From an uncultured Slackia sp. (GTDB taxonomy: Bacteria; Actinomycetota; Coriobacteriia; Coriobacteriales; Eggerthellaceae): a stretch of 64,000 bases of DNA. Within the stretch, counting starts at the first letter, position 1. Each line of letters opens with the position of its first letter. A program made the position numbers and the translations under genes. The DNA lies in NCBI GenBank assembly GCA_934661005.1, contig CAKUIK010000004.1, forward strand, positions 1 through 64,000. Direction: 5' to 3'. A model generated the notes under the pieces. That model saw only the letters and a list, made by a program, of their open reading frames with translations, made no database searches and was not told where the DNA came from. Shown piece by piece: positions 15,328 to 22,683 of this stretch.

Positions 15328-17160
15328 GTGGCGTTTCTTATGGGGTGCGAAGGCGCCCATCTCGAATTTCCCGCAAAGCTCGTGCTTGACGACGTGACGC
15401 TCGGCGTGCACGAGGGCGACCGCATTGGCATCGTCGGCAAAAACGGCGACGGAAAATCTACGCTGCTTGGCGTGCTCGCTGGGCAAATCGAGCTCGAGGA
15501 CGGGCTCGTGCGTCGCACGCGCGGGCTCACCGTCGGCGTGCTCGGCCAGACCGACGCGCTTTCTGACGAGGCCACCGTGGGCTATTCGGTGGTGGGCGAC
15601 GCGCCTGAATACGAATGGGCGAGCGACCCCCGCATTCGCGAGATTATCTCTGAGCTCATCGCCGACATCGATTGGAACGCGAAGGTCGGAACGCTTTCCG
15701 GCGGACAGCGCCGAAGGGTCGACCTTACGCGCCTGCTCATTGGCGACTACGACGTCATTATGATGGACGAGCCCACCAACCACCTGGACATTCGCGCTAT
15801 TGCATGGCTCGCGCGGCATCTCAACAGCCGCTGGCAGCGCAATTCCGGTGCGCTTTTGTGCGTCACGCACGACCGCTGGTTCCTCGACGAGGTGTGCACG
15901 GGTATGTGGGAAGTGCACGATGGAAAGGTCGAGCCGTTCGAGGGTGGCTACTCTGCGTATGTGCTCCAGCGCGTCGAACGCGAGCGCATCGAGCGAGTGA
16001 CCGAAGAACGTCGCCAAAACCTCATGCGTAAAGAGCTTGCGTGGCTTTCTCGCGGCGCCCGCGCTCGTTCTACCAAGCCGAAATTCCACGTGGCGCTCGC
16101 CGAAGAGCTTATCGCGGGCGAGCCTCCTGTGCGCAATACGCTCGAGCTGCGCGCTATGGCTATGCAGCGTTTGGGCAAGCAGGTGGTTGAATTCACGAAC
16201 GTTACCGAGAAGTTCGGCGAAAAAACGGTGCTCGACCATATCGATTGGCACGTAGGGCCGGGCGACCGCTACGGCATTCTGGGTGAAAACGGCGCGGGCA
16301 AAACCACGTTGCTTTCGGTGCTCGACGGGTCGCTGCGCCCGAGCTCGGGCTTTGTGAAAATCGGCAAAACCGTGAAGTTCGCCGTGCTTTCTCAACGCCT
16401 TGATGAGCTGAATGAGCTGGGCAAATATCGCGTGACCGAGGTGCTTTCGCGCCATAAGAGCCGCATTGTGGTCGATGACAAGGAAACCACGCCCGCCAAG
16501 CTGCTCGAGCGTTTGGGCTTTTCGTCGAAGCACTTGTACACGCGCATCGATGATTTGTCGGGCGGCCAGAAACGCCGGTTGCAGCTGCTGCTCATTCTTC
16601 TGGAAGAGCCCAATGTGCTCATTCTCGACGAGCCGGGCAACGACCTCGACACCGATATGCTCGCCGTGCTGGAAGATTTGCTCGATACCTGGGCTGGCAC
16701 GCTCGTTATGGTGACGCACGACCGTTATTTGATGGAGCGCGTGACCGACGACCAGTTCGCGCTCATTGACGGCCACTTGCGCCATTGCCCGCGCGGCGTA
16801 GATGAATACCTCGAGCTTCTTGACGAGCGCGATGCCGCGCGCTCAGGCGGGCGTTCGTTTGCCGAAATTGCTGGTCAGGTTAGCAAGGAAGCGCCCGCGA
16901 CTGCGGCAGGTGCCGATGAGGCCCCGAAATATTCGAACCAGGAGCTTCGCGAGATGAAGAAGCGCCTGGCGAGCATCAACCGCAAAATGGGCACGGCGGG
17001 CGATAAGGTGAAGGCGAAAGAGGCCGAGATGGCCACCGCCGACCCGACCGACTTTGTGCGCCTAGGCGAGCTGCAGGCCGAACTCAATGACCTGAAGGCG
17101 AAAAAAGAAGCCATGGAAGACGAGTGGCTCGAACTCGCCGAAGCGTTGGGCGTGGAGTAA
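15328..17160 (+). CDS. ABC-F ATPase, Uup-like
   Basis: This soluble tandem-ATPase protein has no membrane segments and belongs to the ABC-F group that acts on ribosomes. The first domain has GIVGKNGDGKST, TLSGGQRRRVD and DEPTNHLD; the linker is basic (SRGARARSTKPK). The second domain has GILGENGAGKTT, LSGGQKRRLQ and LDEPGNDLD, where the usual Thr after DEP is Gly. The C-terminal 90 residues form a charged coiled coil (KYSNQELREMKKRL onward), as in Uup. I chose the GTG at 15328, eight bases after AAAGGA; an upstream in-frame start at 15286 lacks a site. The length is 610 residues. A terminator lies at 17260-17299. Confidence 0.9.
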   Translation: MAFLMGCEGAHLEFPAKLVLDDVTLGVHEGDRIGIVGKNGDGKSTLLGVLAGQIELEDGLVRRTRGLTVGVLGQTDALSDEATVGYSVVGDAPEYEWASDPRIREIISELIADIDWNAKVGTLSGGQRRRVDLTRLLIGDYDVIMMDEPTNHLDIRAIAWLARHLNSRWQRNSGALLCVTHDRWFLDEVCTGMWEVHDGKVEPFEGGYSAYVLQRVERERIERVTEERRQNLMRKELAWLSRGARARSTKPKFHVALAEELIAGEPPVRNTLELRAMAMQRLGKQVVEFTNVTEKFGEKTVLDHIDWHVGPGDRYGILGENGAGKTTLLSVLDGSLRPSSGFVKIGKTVKFAVLSQRLDELNELGKYRVTEVLSRHKSRIVVDDKETTPAKLLERLGFSSKHLYTRIDDLSGGQKRRLQLLLILLEEPNVLILDEPGNDLDTDMLAVLEDLLDTWAGTLVMVTHDRYLMERVTDDQFALIDGHLRHCPRGVDEYLELLDERDAARSGGRSFAEIAGQVSKEAPATAAGADEAPKYSNQELREMKKRLASINRKMGTAGDKVKAKEAEMATADPTDFVRLGELQAELNDLKAKKEAMEDEWLELAEALGVE

Positions 17161-17259
17161 ATGAAAAATGCGGCAGGGGACAGGCTCCTGTCGTATTTCT
17201 GTATGAACGTCTCTGCGCAAAACAGATTTTATAGGACGAAGTTGGTTCTCGCATTTTTG

Positions 17260-17299
17260 GCAGGTTTGGAATGGGCTCTTATTTCAAACCTGCTTTTTT
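17260..17299 (+). terminator. terminator after the ABC-F gene
   Basis: GCAGGTTTG pairs with CAAACCTGC and is followed by six T residues. It overlaps the stop codon of the convergent YigZ-like gene by two bases. Confidence 0.8.
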
Positions 17300-17933
17300 A
17301 AAACATCGCGTCAATGGGGCCGCTGACTTCGACCTGTTCCTGGCCGCGACACAGCTCGGTGATTTTATCGAGCAGGGGTTGCTGGGTGCCGTCGAGCATG
17401 CGCAGTTTGAGCGTGACGGCCTCGGCATATTGCGTATCGAGCATCTTCGCGCCGCAGTCGGAAGCGATGCGGGACATTTGGTCGTAGAGCGGGTATTCGA
17501 TGCGCACATCAATATCGACGCAGCTCGACACAACGACTTTCGTTGCGGCCTCGATACCCGCCTGCGTGGCTCCTGTGTAGGCGCGCACAAGCCCGCCCGT
17601 GCCCAGGAGCACGCCGCCGAAATAGCGCGTGACCACGCAAATCACATCGGTGAGCCCCGCATGCTGCAGCGCTTCAAGCGTTGGCATGCCGGCGGTTTTC
17701 TGCGGCTCGCCGTCGTCGGAATAGCGCACGCGGCCAGCCGCGCCCGCGCCGCCTTCGCGTAGCACGTAGGCATACACGTTGTGGCGCGCCATGCGATTAG
17801 CGGCGCGAATTTCCTCCAAAAACGCGAGCGCTTCTTCCTCGGTCTCGACATGCGCGAGGCTTGCGATGAAGCGGCTCTTCTTCTCTTCGATTTCTGCGAC
17901 GGCGCGTCCGTCGATGGTGGTGTAAGAATTCAT
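17298..17933 (-). CDS. YigZ/IMPACT family protein
   Basis: The 211-residue protein matches the UPF0029/IMPACT family. The N-terminal domain carries EKKSRFIASLAHV and the hallmark RYFGGVLLGTGGLVRAYTGA; the C-terminal domain is the smaller ferredoxin-like DUF1949 part (VDIDVRIEYPLYDQM onward). Family members are thought to interact with the translation machinery, but the biochemical role is not settled. I chose the ATG at 17933 (MNSYTTIDGRAVAEIEEKKS), where the family similarity begins; the ribosome binding site is weak (GCAGGC). It converges on the ABC-F gene and is divergent from trpS. Confidence 0.9.
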   Translation of the reverse strand: MNSYTTIDGRAVAEIEEKKSRFIASLAHVETEEEALAFLEEIRAANRMARHNVYAYVLREGGAGAAGRVRYSDDGEPQKTAGMPTLEALQHAGLTDVICVVTRYFGGVLLGTGGLVRAYTGATQAGIEAATKVVVSSCVDIDVRIEYPLYDQMSRIASDCGAKMLDTQYAEAVTLKLRMLDGTQQPLLDKITELCRGQEQVEVSGPIDAMF

Positions 17934-18084
17934 GCCTGCAACTATACCATGGTGGAGCGCGCGTCGCCGTTCGAGCCAGGGAAAGTCGTGGTACCATAGC
18001 AAAGTTCGAGATGGGGTTGCGATGCCTTGGCACGCGGCCCGGCGATAAATCGTTTTCATTAATCGTGAATAGAAAGGGCCCATT

Positions 18085-19134
18085 ATGGCCAATGAAGGAA
18101 GCTACGAAGCGGCATCGAAGCGCAGCGACGAAATTGCTGCCGACCTCGAGGTCCATCCCGAGAAATACACCATGCTCACGGGCGATCGCCCCACGGGGCG
18201 TCTGCATTTGGGCCACTATTTCGGCACGCTGAAAGGCCGCGTCGAGCTGCAGGAAAAGGGCTGCCGCACCAATGTGCTCATTGCCGACTACCAGGTTATT
18301 ACCGACCGCGACACCACCGAGCATATTCAGGACAACGTGTACAACATGGTTATGGATTACCTGGCGTGCGGCCTCGATCCGAACAAGACCATGATTTACT
18401 GCCACTCCGCAGTGCCTGCGTGCAACCAGCTCATGCTTCCGTTCCTCTCGCTCGTGAGCGAGGCCGAGCTGCAGCGCAACCCTACGGTGAAGGCCGAGAT
18501 GGAGGCGTCGGGCCACGAGCTTACGGGCCTTCTGCTCACCTATCCCGTTCATCAGGCATGCGACATTCTGTTCTGCAAGGGCAATGTGGTGCCGGTTGGC
18601 CGCGACCAGCTGCCCCACATCGAGCTCACTCGCACCATTGCCCGCCGCTTCAACAAACGTTATGGCAAGGTGTTCCCCGAGGTTGACGCACTGCTCTCTG
18701 ATGTGCCGCTGCTTCCGGGCCTCGACGGTCGCAAGATGTCGAAGAGCTACGGCAACGCCATTTCCATTTCCATGACGGCTGAAGAAACCGCCAAGCGCAT
18801 CAAGAAGAGCCAGACCGATTCCGAGCGCATGATTACGTTCGATCCTGAGAATCGTCCCGGCGTGTCGGGCCTGCTTTCTACGGCGGCCATTTGCACCGGT
18901 CGCGACGCTGCGGAAATCGCCGAGGAAATTGGCATGGGCGGTTCGGGCCAGCTGAAGAAATACACGACCGAAGCTGTGAACAATTACTTCGAGCCCATTC
19001 GCGAGCGTCGTCACCAGTTCGAGGCCGACCTCGACTACGTGAAAGATGTGTTGCATGAAGGCAATCGCCGCGCGAACGAAGTCGCCGAGAAAACGCTTGG
19101 CGAGGTGCAAGAAGCCATGGGTATGGTGTACTAG
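18085..19134 (+). CDS. trpS: tryptophan--tRNA ligase
   Basis: TrpS charges tRNA-Trp with tryptophan. The 349-residue class Ic synthetase shows the HIGH-type motif in PTGRLHLGHYFG (HLGH at residues 41-44) and KMSKS in LDGRKMSKSYGN. VPVGRDQLPHIELTR forms part of the tryptophan and ATP site. AAAGGG precedes the ATG. The gene is monocistronic, with a strong terminator at 19188-19217. I found no T-box or trp leader in the short upstream region. Confidence 0.96.
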   Translation: MANEGSYEAASKRSDEIAADLEVHPEKYTMLTGDRPTGRLHLGHYFGTLKGRVELQEKGCRTNVLIADYQVITDRDTTEHIQDNVYNMVMDYLACGLDPNKTMIYCHSAVPACNQLMLPFLSLVSEAELQRNPTVKAEMEASGHELTGLLLTYPVHQACDILFCKGNVVPVGRDQLPHIELTRTIARRFNKRYGKVFPEVDALLSDVPLLPGLDGRKMSKSYGNAISISMTAEETAKRIKKSQTDSERMITFDPENRPGVSGLLSTAAICTGRDAAEIAEEIGMGGSGQLKKYTTEAVNNYFEPIRERRHQFEADLDYVKDVLHEGNRRANEVAEKTLGEVQEAMGMVY

Positions 19135-19187
19135 GCGAAACAATAAGCGATTTGCCGCGAACTCGCGCCAAAGAGGCCACGATACAG

Positions 19188-19217
19188 GAAAGGAGCCGAT
19201 GGGCTCCTTTCTTTTTT
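19188..19217 (+). terminator. terminator after trpS
   Basis: A 10-bp stem GAAAGGAGCC/GGCTCCTTTC is followed by TTTTTT. Nothing else is recognisable from here to the dtd stop at 19413. Confidence 0.9.
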
Positions 19218-19412
19218 CGAGGAGGCGCGGGCGGTGCCTGCGCGACGCACATGCATGTGGGCCTCGCCGTTTGACGGAGGTTCGCTGTGCCCGGCGCGAT
19301 TTGCCGCGCGGCGTCTGTTTTCCTCCTGATAGCTTAGCTGCGGGCGCTCTTCGTCGGTGGCGAGTCTTATGCGATTGTCGCGTGACGCGAGAGTAGCGAA
19401 CAATCTTTTGCT

Positions 19413-19859
19413 TTACAGCGTATCGGTATCGAGCCAAATGGTGAATGGACCGTCATTGATGAGCTCGACCTGCATCATCGCGCCGAACGATCCCGTTTCC
19501 ACGTGGCCCAAATCGCGCGCGACGAGGCTTGCGAAATACTCGTAAAGGCGATTTGCCTCGTCGGGTGCGCCTGCGTCGGTAAACGACGGGCGGTTGCCGC
19601 GCTTGCAGTTGGCGTAAAGCGTGAATTGGCTCACTACGAGTACTTCGCCGCGCACATCTGCAAGGCTCAGGTTGGTCTTGCCGTTCTCGTCCTCGAAAAT
19701 GCGCATTTTCGAGATCTTGCTCCACAGCTTGTCGGCTTGCGCCTCGGTGTCTTCGTGTCCGACGCCGAGCAGAATCAAGAACCCGTCATTGATGGCGCCA
19801 ATCGTTTCGCCTTCGACCGTCACGCTCGCGCGCGTGACGCGTTGCACCAAAGCCCTCAT
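19413..19859 (-). CDS. dtd: D-aminoacyl-tRNA deacylase
   Basis: Dtd frees tRNAs mischarged with D-amino acids or glycine. The 148-residue protein has the typical start [15 protein letters not shown], the catalytic loop [19 protein letters not shown] and the C-terminal [11 protein letters not shown]. In family knowledge the SQFTL and the cross-subunit GP motif form the active site of the homodimer; here the second motif reads INDGPFT, which fits. The ATG lies near a weak upstream site. It is alone on the minus strand. Confidence 0.95.
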   Translation of the reverse strand: MRALVQRVTRASVTVEGETIGAINDGFLILLGVGHEDTEAQADKLWSKISKMRIFEDENGKTNLSLADVRGEVLVVSQFTLYANCKRGNRPSFTDAGAPDEANRLYEYFASLVARDLGHVETGSFGAMMQVELINDGPFTIWLDTDTL

Positions 19860-20020
19860 GTCATGCTCCTATCGCGGAAAGCTCGCCGCGCACGCGCGCG
19901 GCGGCAATGGTTCGTATATGGTGGTGCAATCATACGGCATCGCGCCGATTCGTGCGGCTTACATGGCGACGAAGCGCTGTCGAACTGGATAAGAAGAAAC
20001 ACGATAAGGAAGAATTTGCA

Positions 20021-20674
20021 GTGGCGTTAACGACGATTTTGTTCGACAACGATGGCACGCTTGTCGATACCTACCATATGATTTTGGAAAGCTTCAAGCA
20101 TGCGACCCAAGAAGTGCTGGGGAGACAGTTTTCCGAGGCGGAATACATGGCGAAGGTGGGTCAGCCGCTCGCAACGCAAATGCTCGATTTCGCCCACAAC
20201 GACGAAGAGCGGCAGTGCTTGTTGAAAGCGTACCGATCCCATAATGAAGCGACGCACGACCAGCTTATACGCGCATTTCCGGGTATTGTCGATGAATTGG
20301 CATCCCTTCGCGCGGTCGGCTTCAAAATGGGCGTGGTGACTTCAAAGATGCACGCGCTTGCGTGGCGTGGGCTTCAAGTTGTGCAAGCGGCTCCGTATTT
20401 GGAATGCCTCGTGGGCGCTGATGACTGCGCGAAGCACAAGCCCGACCCAGCACCGATTCTGCTGGGCTGCGAGTGCATGGGCGCGCAGCCCGAGGAATGC
20501 GTCTATGTGGGCGATTCGCCGTTCGATATTGCCGCGGGCAATGCTGCCGGGTGCAAGACTCTCGCGGTAACGTGGGGCATGTTCTCCGAGGGAGACCTTG
20601 TGGCCGAAGGCCCAACTGCGACCATCCATGAAGTTTGTGAACTTACGGCGGCAATTCAGGCGCTTTCGAATTAA
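20021..20674 (+). CDS. HAD hydrolase, phosphoglycolate phosphatase-like
   Basis: The 217-residue protein belongs to the HAD superfamily with a helical type-1 cap. Motif I is FDNDGTLVDT (second residue Asn, so DxD reads DND with both aspartates kept), motif II is VVTSKM, motif III the Lys in AKHKPDPAP, and motif IV VGDSPFDIAAG. This pattern fits PpaX/Gph-type phosphatases that act on phosphoglycolate or pyrophosphate. I chose the GTG at 20021, eight bases after AAGGAAG, because similarity starts there; an extension to 19907 lacks support. The tRNA promoter follows directly. Confidence 0.85.
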   Translation: MALTTILFDNDGTLVDTYHMILESFKHATQEVLGRQFSEAEYMAKVGQPLATQMLDFAHNDEERQCLLKAYRSHNEATHDQLIRAFPGIVDELASLRAVGFKMGVVTSKMHALAWRGLQVVQAAPYLECLVGADDCAKHKPDPAPILLGCECMGAQPEECVYVGDSPFDIAAGNAAGCKTLAVTWGMFSEGDLVAEGPTATIHEVCELTAAIQALSN

Positions 20675-20685
20675 ACGAAATTTTC

Positions 20686-20713
20686 TTGAACATACGCCTC
20701 GCTTTGTTATAAT
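20686..20713 (+). promoter_or_regulatory. tRNA promoter
   Basis: TTGAAC and TATAAT are separated by 16 bp, and the -10 ends 19 bp before the tRNA-Pro gene. Confidence 0.8.
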
Positions 20714-20732
20714 AGCCAAGCTGAACGGTCGA

Positions 20733-20809
20733 CGGGACGTGGCGCAGTTTGGTAGCGCGCCTGCTTTGGGAGCAGGATGTCGCAGGTTCGAATCCTGTCG
20801 TCCCGACCA
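20733..20809 (+). tRNA. tRNA-Pro (UGG)
   Basis: Acceptor arms CGGGACG/CGTCCCG pair, the T loop reads GGTTCGAATCC, and the anticodon arm CTGCTTTGGGAGCAG gives anticodon TGG. CCA is encoded at 20807-20809. Confidence 0.97.
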
Positions 20810-20812
20810 TAC

Positions 20813-20886
20813 GCGGGTGTGGTTCAATGGTAGAACTGAAGCCTTCCAAGCTTCTAACGCGGGTTCGATTCCCGTCACCCGCTCCA
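20813..20886 (+). tRNA. tRNA-Gly (UCC)
   Basis: Acceptor arms GCGGGTG/CACCCGC pair, the T loop reads GGTTCGATTCC, and the anticodon loop CCTTCCAAG gives anticodon TCC. CCA is encoded at 20884-20886. It lies three bases after tRNA-Pro and should be cotranscribed with it. Confidence 0.97.
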
Positions 20887-20896
20887 TTAAAACGCC

Positions 20897-20927
20897 AGGT
20901 CAGAGCCTTGTACGCTCTGACCTTTTT
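20897..20927 (+). terminator. terminator of the tRNA unit
   Basis: A 10-bp stem AGGTCAGAGC/GCTCTGACCT is followed by TTTTTTG. Confidence 0.93.
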
Positions 20928-21061
20928 TGTTTGTGTACCAAAACGTGCGCCAAATGTGCACCAAATTGGGACCAAACTCGAAAGCTTTTCAACCAGCCTC
21001 GCCGGCGCGCCTGCAAGGATTCTGCTGGACGCAGCCTTTCAGCTGAGTCCCTTCCTTCGGC

Positions 21062-21979
21062 CTATTCGATCGGACGCAAATCGGCGAAGCCCACGTTGCG
21101 CTCTTCGGCGCGGCGTCGACGCAGGCCCTCGATGACTACCGATCCCACATCGCCGATCGCTTCCTGGTCGGCCGGCGTGAGCTTGCTCCAAAGAAGCGCC
21201 TCTGCGAGCTCGTTCGACTTTTCGCTAATAATGCGTTCCTGGAATTCGCCATCTTCGGTGGGAACGACGAAAACGGCTTTGCGGTCGCGGTCACTTCCCA
21301 TGCGGCGCACCCAGCCGCGTTGCGTAAGGCGATCGACGGCGCGAGTCACGTTTGCCGTGGGCATTTCGAGCGATTCCCCAATGTCGTTGACGCGCAAGGG
21401 TCGCGTCGCTTCGCCGAGTCGCATCATCACGAGGCAGTCGGAAAACGGCGCCCCGCAGGTCTCTTTCAGGCCGCGTTCGATAGCGAGGCGCACGAGCTCG
21501 ATTGAAACCAGCGTGCGCGACGCCGGGTATTTTGCGGTGAATTCGGGGGAAAGCGGCGGATCGATGTCGGCGCCTGCTGCAATGGATGCTTCCAGAATCT
21601 TGCGCCACGCGGCATCGTCGGTGGGGAACAGGTCGTAGAGCTCTTCAATAATGGCCGCATTTACGCGTTCCACATGCTCGCCTCCGGCCGAAGTGGCGCG
21701 TCCACGGCGAAAGCGCTTGTCGGTCGCTCCGTTTACGCGCACAGCGAGGCCGCGCTCTTCGAGCGTATTGATGGCTTGGGTAACCACGTTGGGCTTCAAG
21801 TCGAGCAAGGCGCTCACGTCTTTTTGCGGCAAGCCGGCAGAACCTGCCGTGAGCAGTTTCACGAGCACTCGATACTGCGTGATATTGAGGTCACTCGCTT
21901 TTTTCAGTGCGGCATCGAGCGCCTCGTGGGTAAGCTTGAATGCCACAAAGAATGTTGAGTCGAATTTTGGGCGAACCAT
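21062..21979 (-). CDS. double-domain MarR-type regulator
   Basis: The 305-residue protein carries two winged-helix MarR-like units in one chain. The first (about residues 1-100) has NITQYRVLVKLLTAG, LPQKDVSALLDLKPNVVTQAI and a wing with TDKRFRRGRATSAG. The second (about 165-290) has LRVNDIGESLEMPTANVTRAVDRL and RRMGSDRDRKAVFVVPTEDG. MarR proteins usually work as homodimers of single units, so a fused pair may act as an internal pseudo-dimer or bind two sites. The ATG has GAAAGAGGAATC upstream. An inverted repeat at 22023-22034 beside its likely -10 suggests autoregulation. The ligand and targets are unknown. Confidence 0.82.
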   Translation of the reverse strand: MVRPKFDSTFFVAFKLTHEALDAALKKASDLNITQYRVLVKLLTAGSAGLPQKDVSALLDLKPNVVTQAINTLEERGLAVRVNGATDKRFRRGRATSAGGEHVERVNAAIIEELYDLFPTDDAAWRKILEASIAAGADIDPPLSPEFTAKYPASRTLVSIELVRLAIERGLKETCGAPFSDCLVMMRLGEATRPLRVNDIGESLEMPTANVTRAVDRLTQRGWVRRMGSDRDRKAVFVVPTEDGEFQERIISEKSNELAEALLWSKLTPADQEAIGDVGSVVIEGLRRRRAEERNVGFADLRPIE

Positions 21980-22022
21980 GATTCCTCTTTCGCTGCATTA
22001 GTTCGTGCGTGCAACTGATTAT

Positions 22023-22039
22023 TTCATAGATGAACTATA
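22023..22039 (-). promoter_or_regulatory. candidate operator and -10 of the MarR-type gene
   Basis: The inverted repeat TTCAT-AG-ATGAA abuts a minus-strand TATAGT hexamer (22039-22034) about 55 bp before the start codon. This is a plausible autoregulatory site. From here to 22465 I see no supported gene or RNA. Confidence 0.45.
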
Positions 22040-22465
22040 CCGCACGAAGCGCGCTCGGTGAACACTCGGCGGCAACGGAAAGTCAACATCTTGTCGCAGC
22101 GCACACGTCCAAGGCTGTGCTGGGCGCGCATGCCGCCTGCGACGCATTGCGGAAAGTGCGTGCGTAGCGAGCGACATCAATATCTTGTGCATGGGAAGGC
22201 GAAAGCCTTGAATTCGCGCGCTGTGCGAAGCGTTCTTTTGGGTTTTCGATGGGGACCCTGTTCCGTGGAATCGCAAGCGTTCACATCCGCGCCGTTGTGG
22301 AACGCGCCCGCGTTTTCGGCCATATGCGAACCTACCTGCGGCTTTGTTTCGGATGGGCTTTCGGCTTGGGTTCCTAGGCACGTTAGCGGTGCGATTGCAA
22401 GGTCAATCGCCGAATTCGAGCATGTTTTTTCGTCTGCGAACGGTTTCATTCGAGCCGACCTGCAT

Positions 22466-22513
22466 AAACACGATACTGTGCAGTATTCAAATAACAATCA
22501 CAAGATATTGTGG
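22466..22513 (+). promoter_or_regulatory. tandem NrdR boxes before nrdD
   Basis: Two 16-bp sites, AAACACGATACTGTGC (22466-22481) and TCACAAGATATTGTGG (22498-22513), fit the NrdR box consensus (acaCwAtATaTwGtgt) well. Their starts are 32 bp apart, three helical turns, as known for NrdR operators. A TATCAT hexamer at 22525 may be the -10. NrdR would repress nrdD when dATP is abundant. Confidence 0.85.
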
Positions 22514-22542
22514 TCTGTTTGAGCTATCATAAAGGCATCGAA

Positions 22543-22572
22543 ACCTGGGTTTTCGCAAAGGGAAACCCAGGT
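22543..22572 (+). promoter_or_regulatory. leader hairpin before nrdD
   Basis: A perfect 10-bp stem ACCTGGGTTT/AAACCCAGGT closes a 10-nt loop about 110 bp before nrdD. No T run follows, so it is more likely a leader stability or regulatory structure than a terminator. Confidence 0.45.
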
Positions 22573-22683
22573 GGTGTTGTCTTATGGGCGGGGCGCAAGG
22601 CTCCGATGATGCGCGCATATGGGGCATCTGAATGCGCGATTTGACAAAAGTGGCACATGGCGACGAATTGATTGGGGAATGCG

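Noticed and set aside
18001..18084. T-box leader before trpS
   Set aside because: The region is under 100 bp and shows no antiterminator bulge, specifier loop or terminator hairpin.
20881..21061. Integrase gene remnant downstream of tRNA-Gly
   Set aside because: Only a short peptide with weak resemblance is visible. It is too small to call a pseudogene, so I mention it only as an observation.
22058..22522. A 154-codon plus-strand open frame between the MarR-type and nrdD genes
   Set aside because: It overlaps the NrdR boxes, has no ribosome binding site, an irregular codon pattern and no recognisable family. I treat the region as non-coding.
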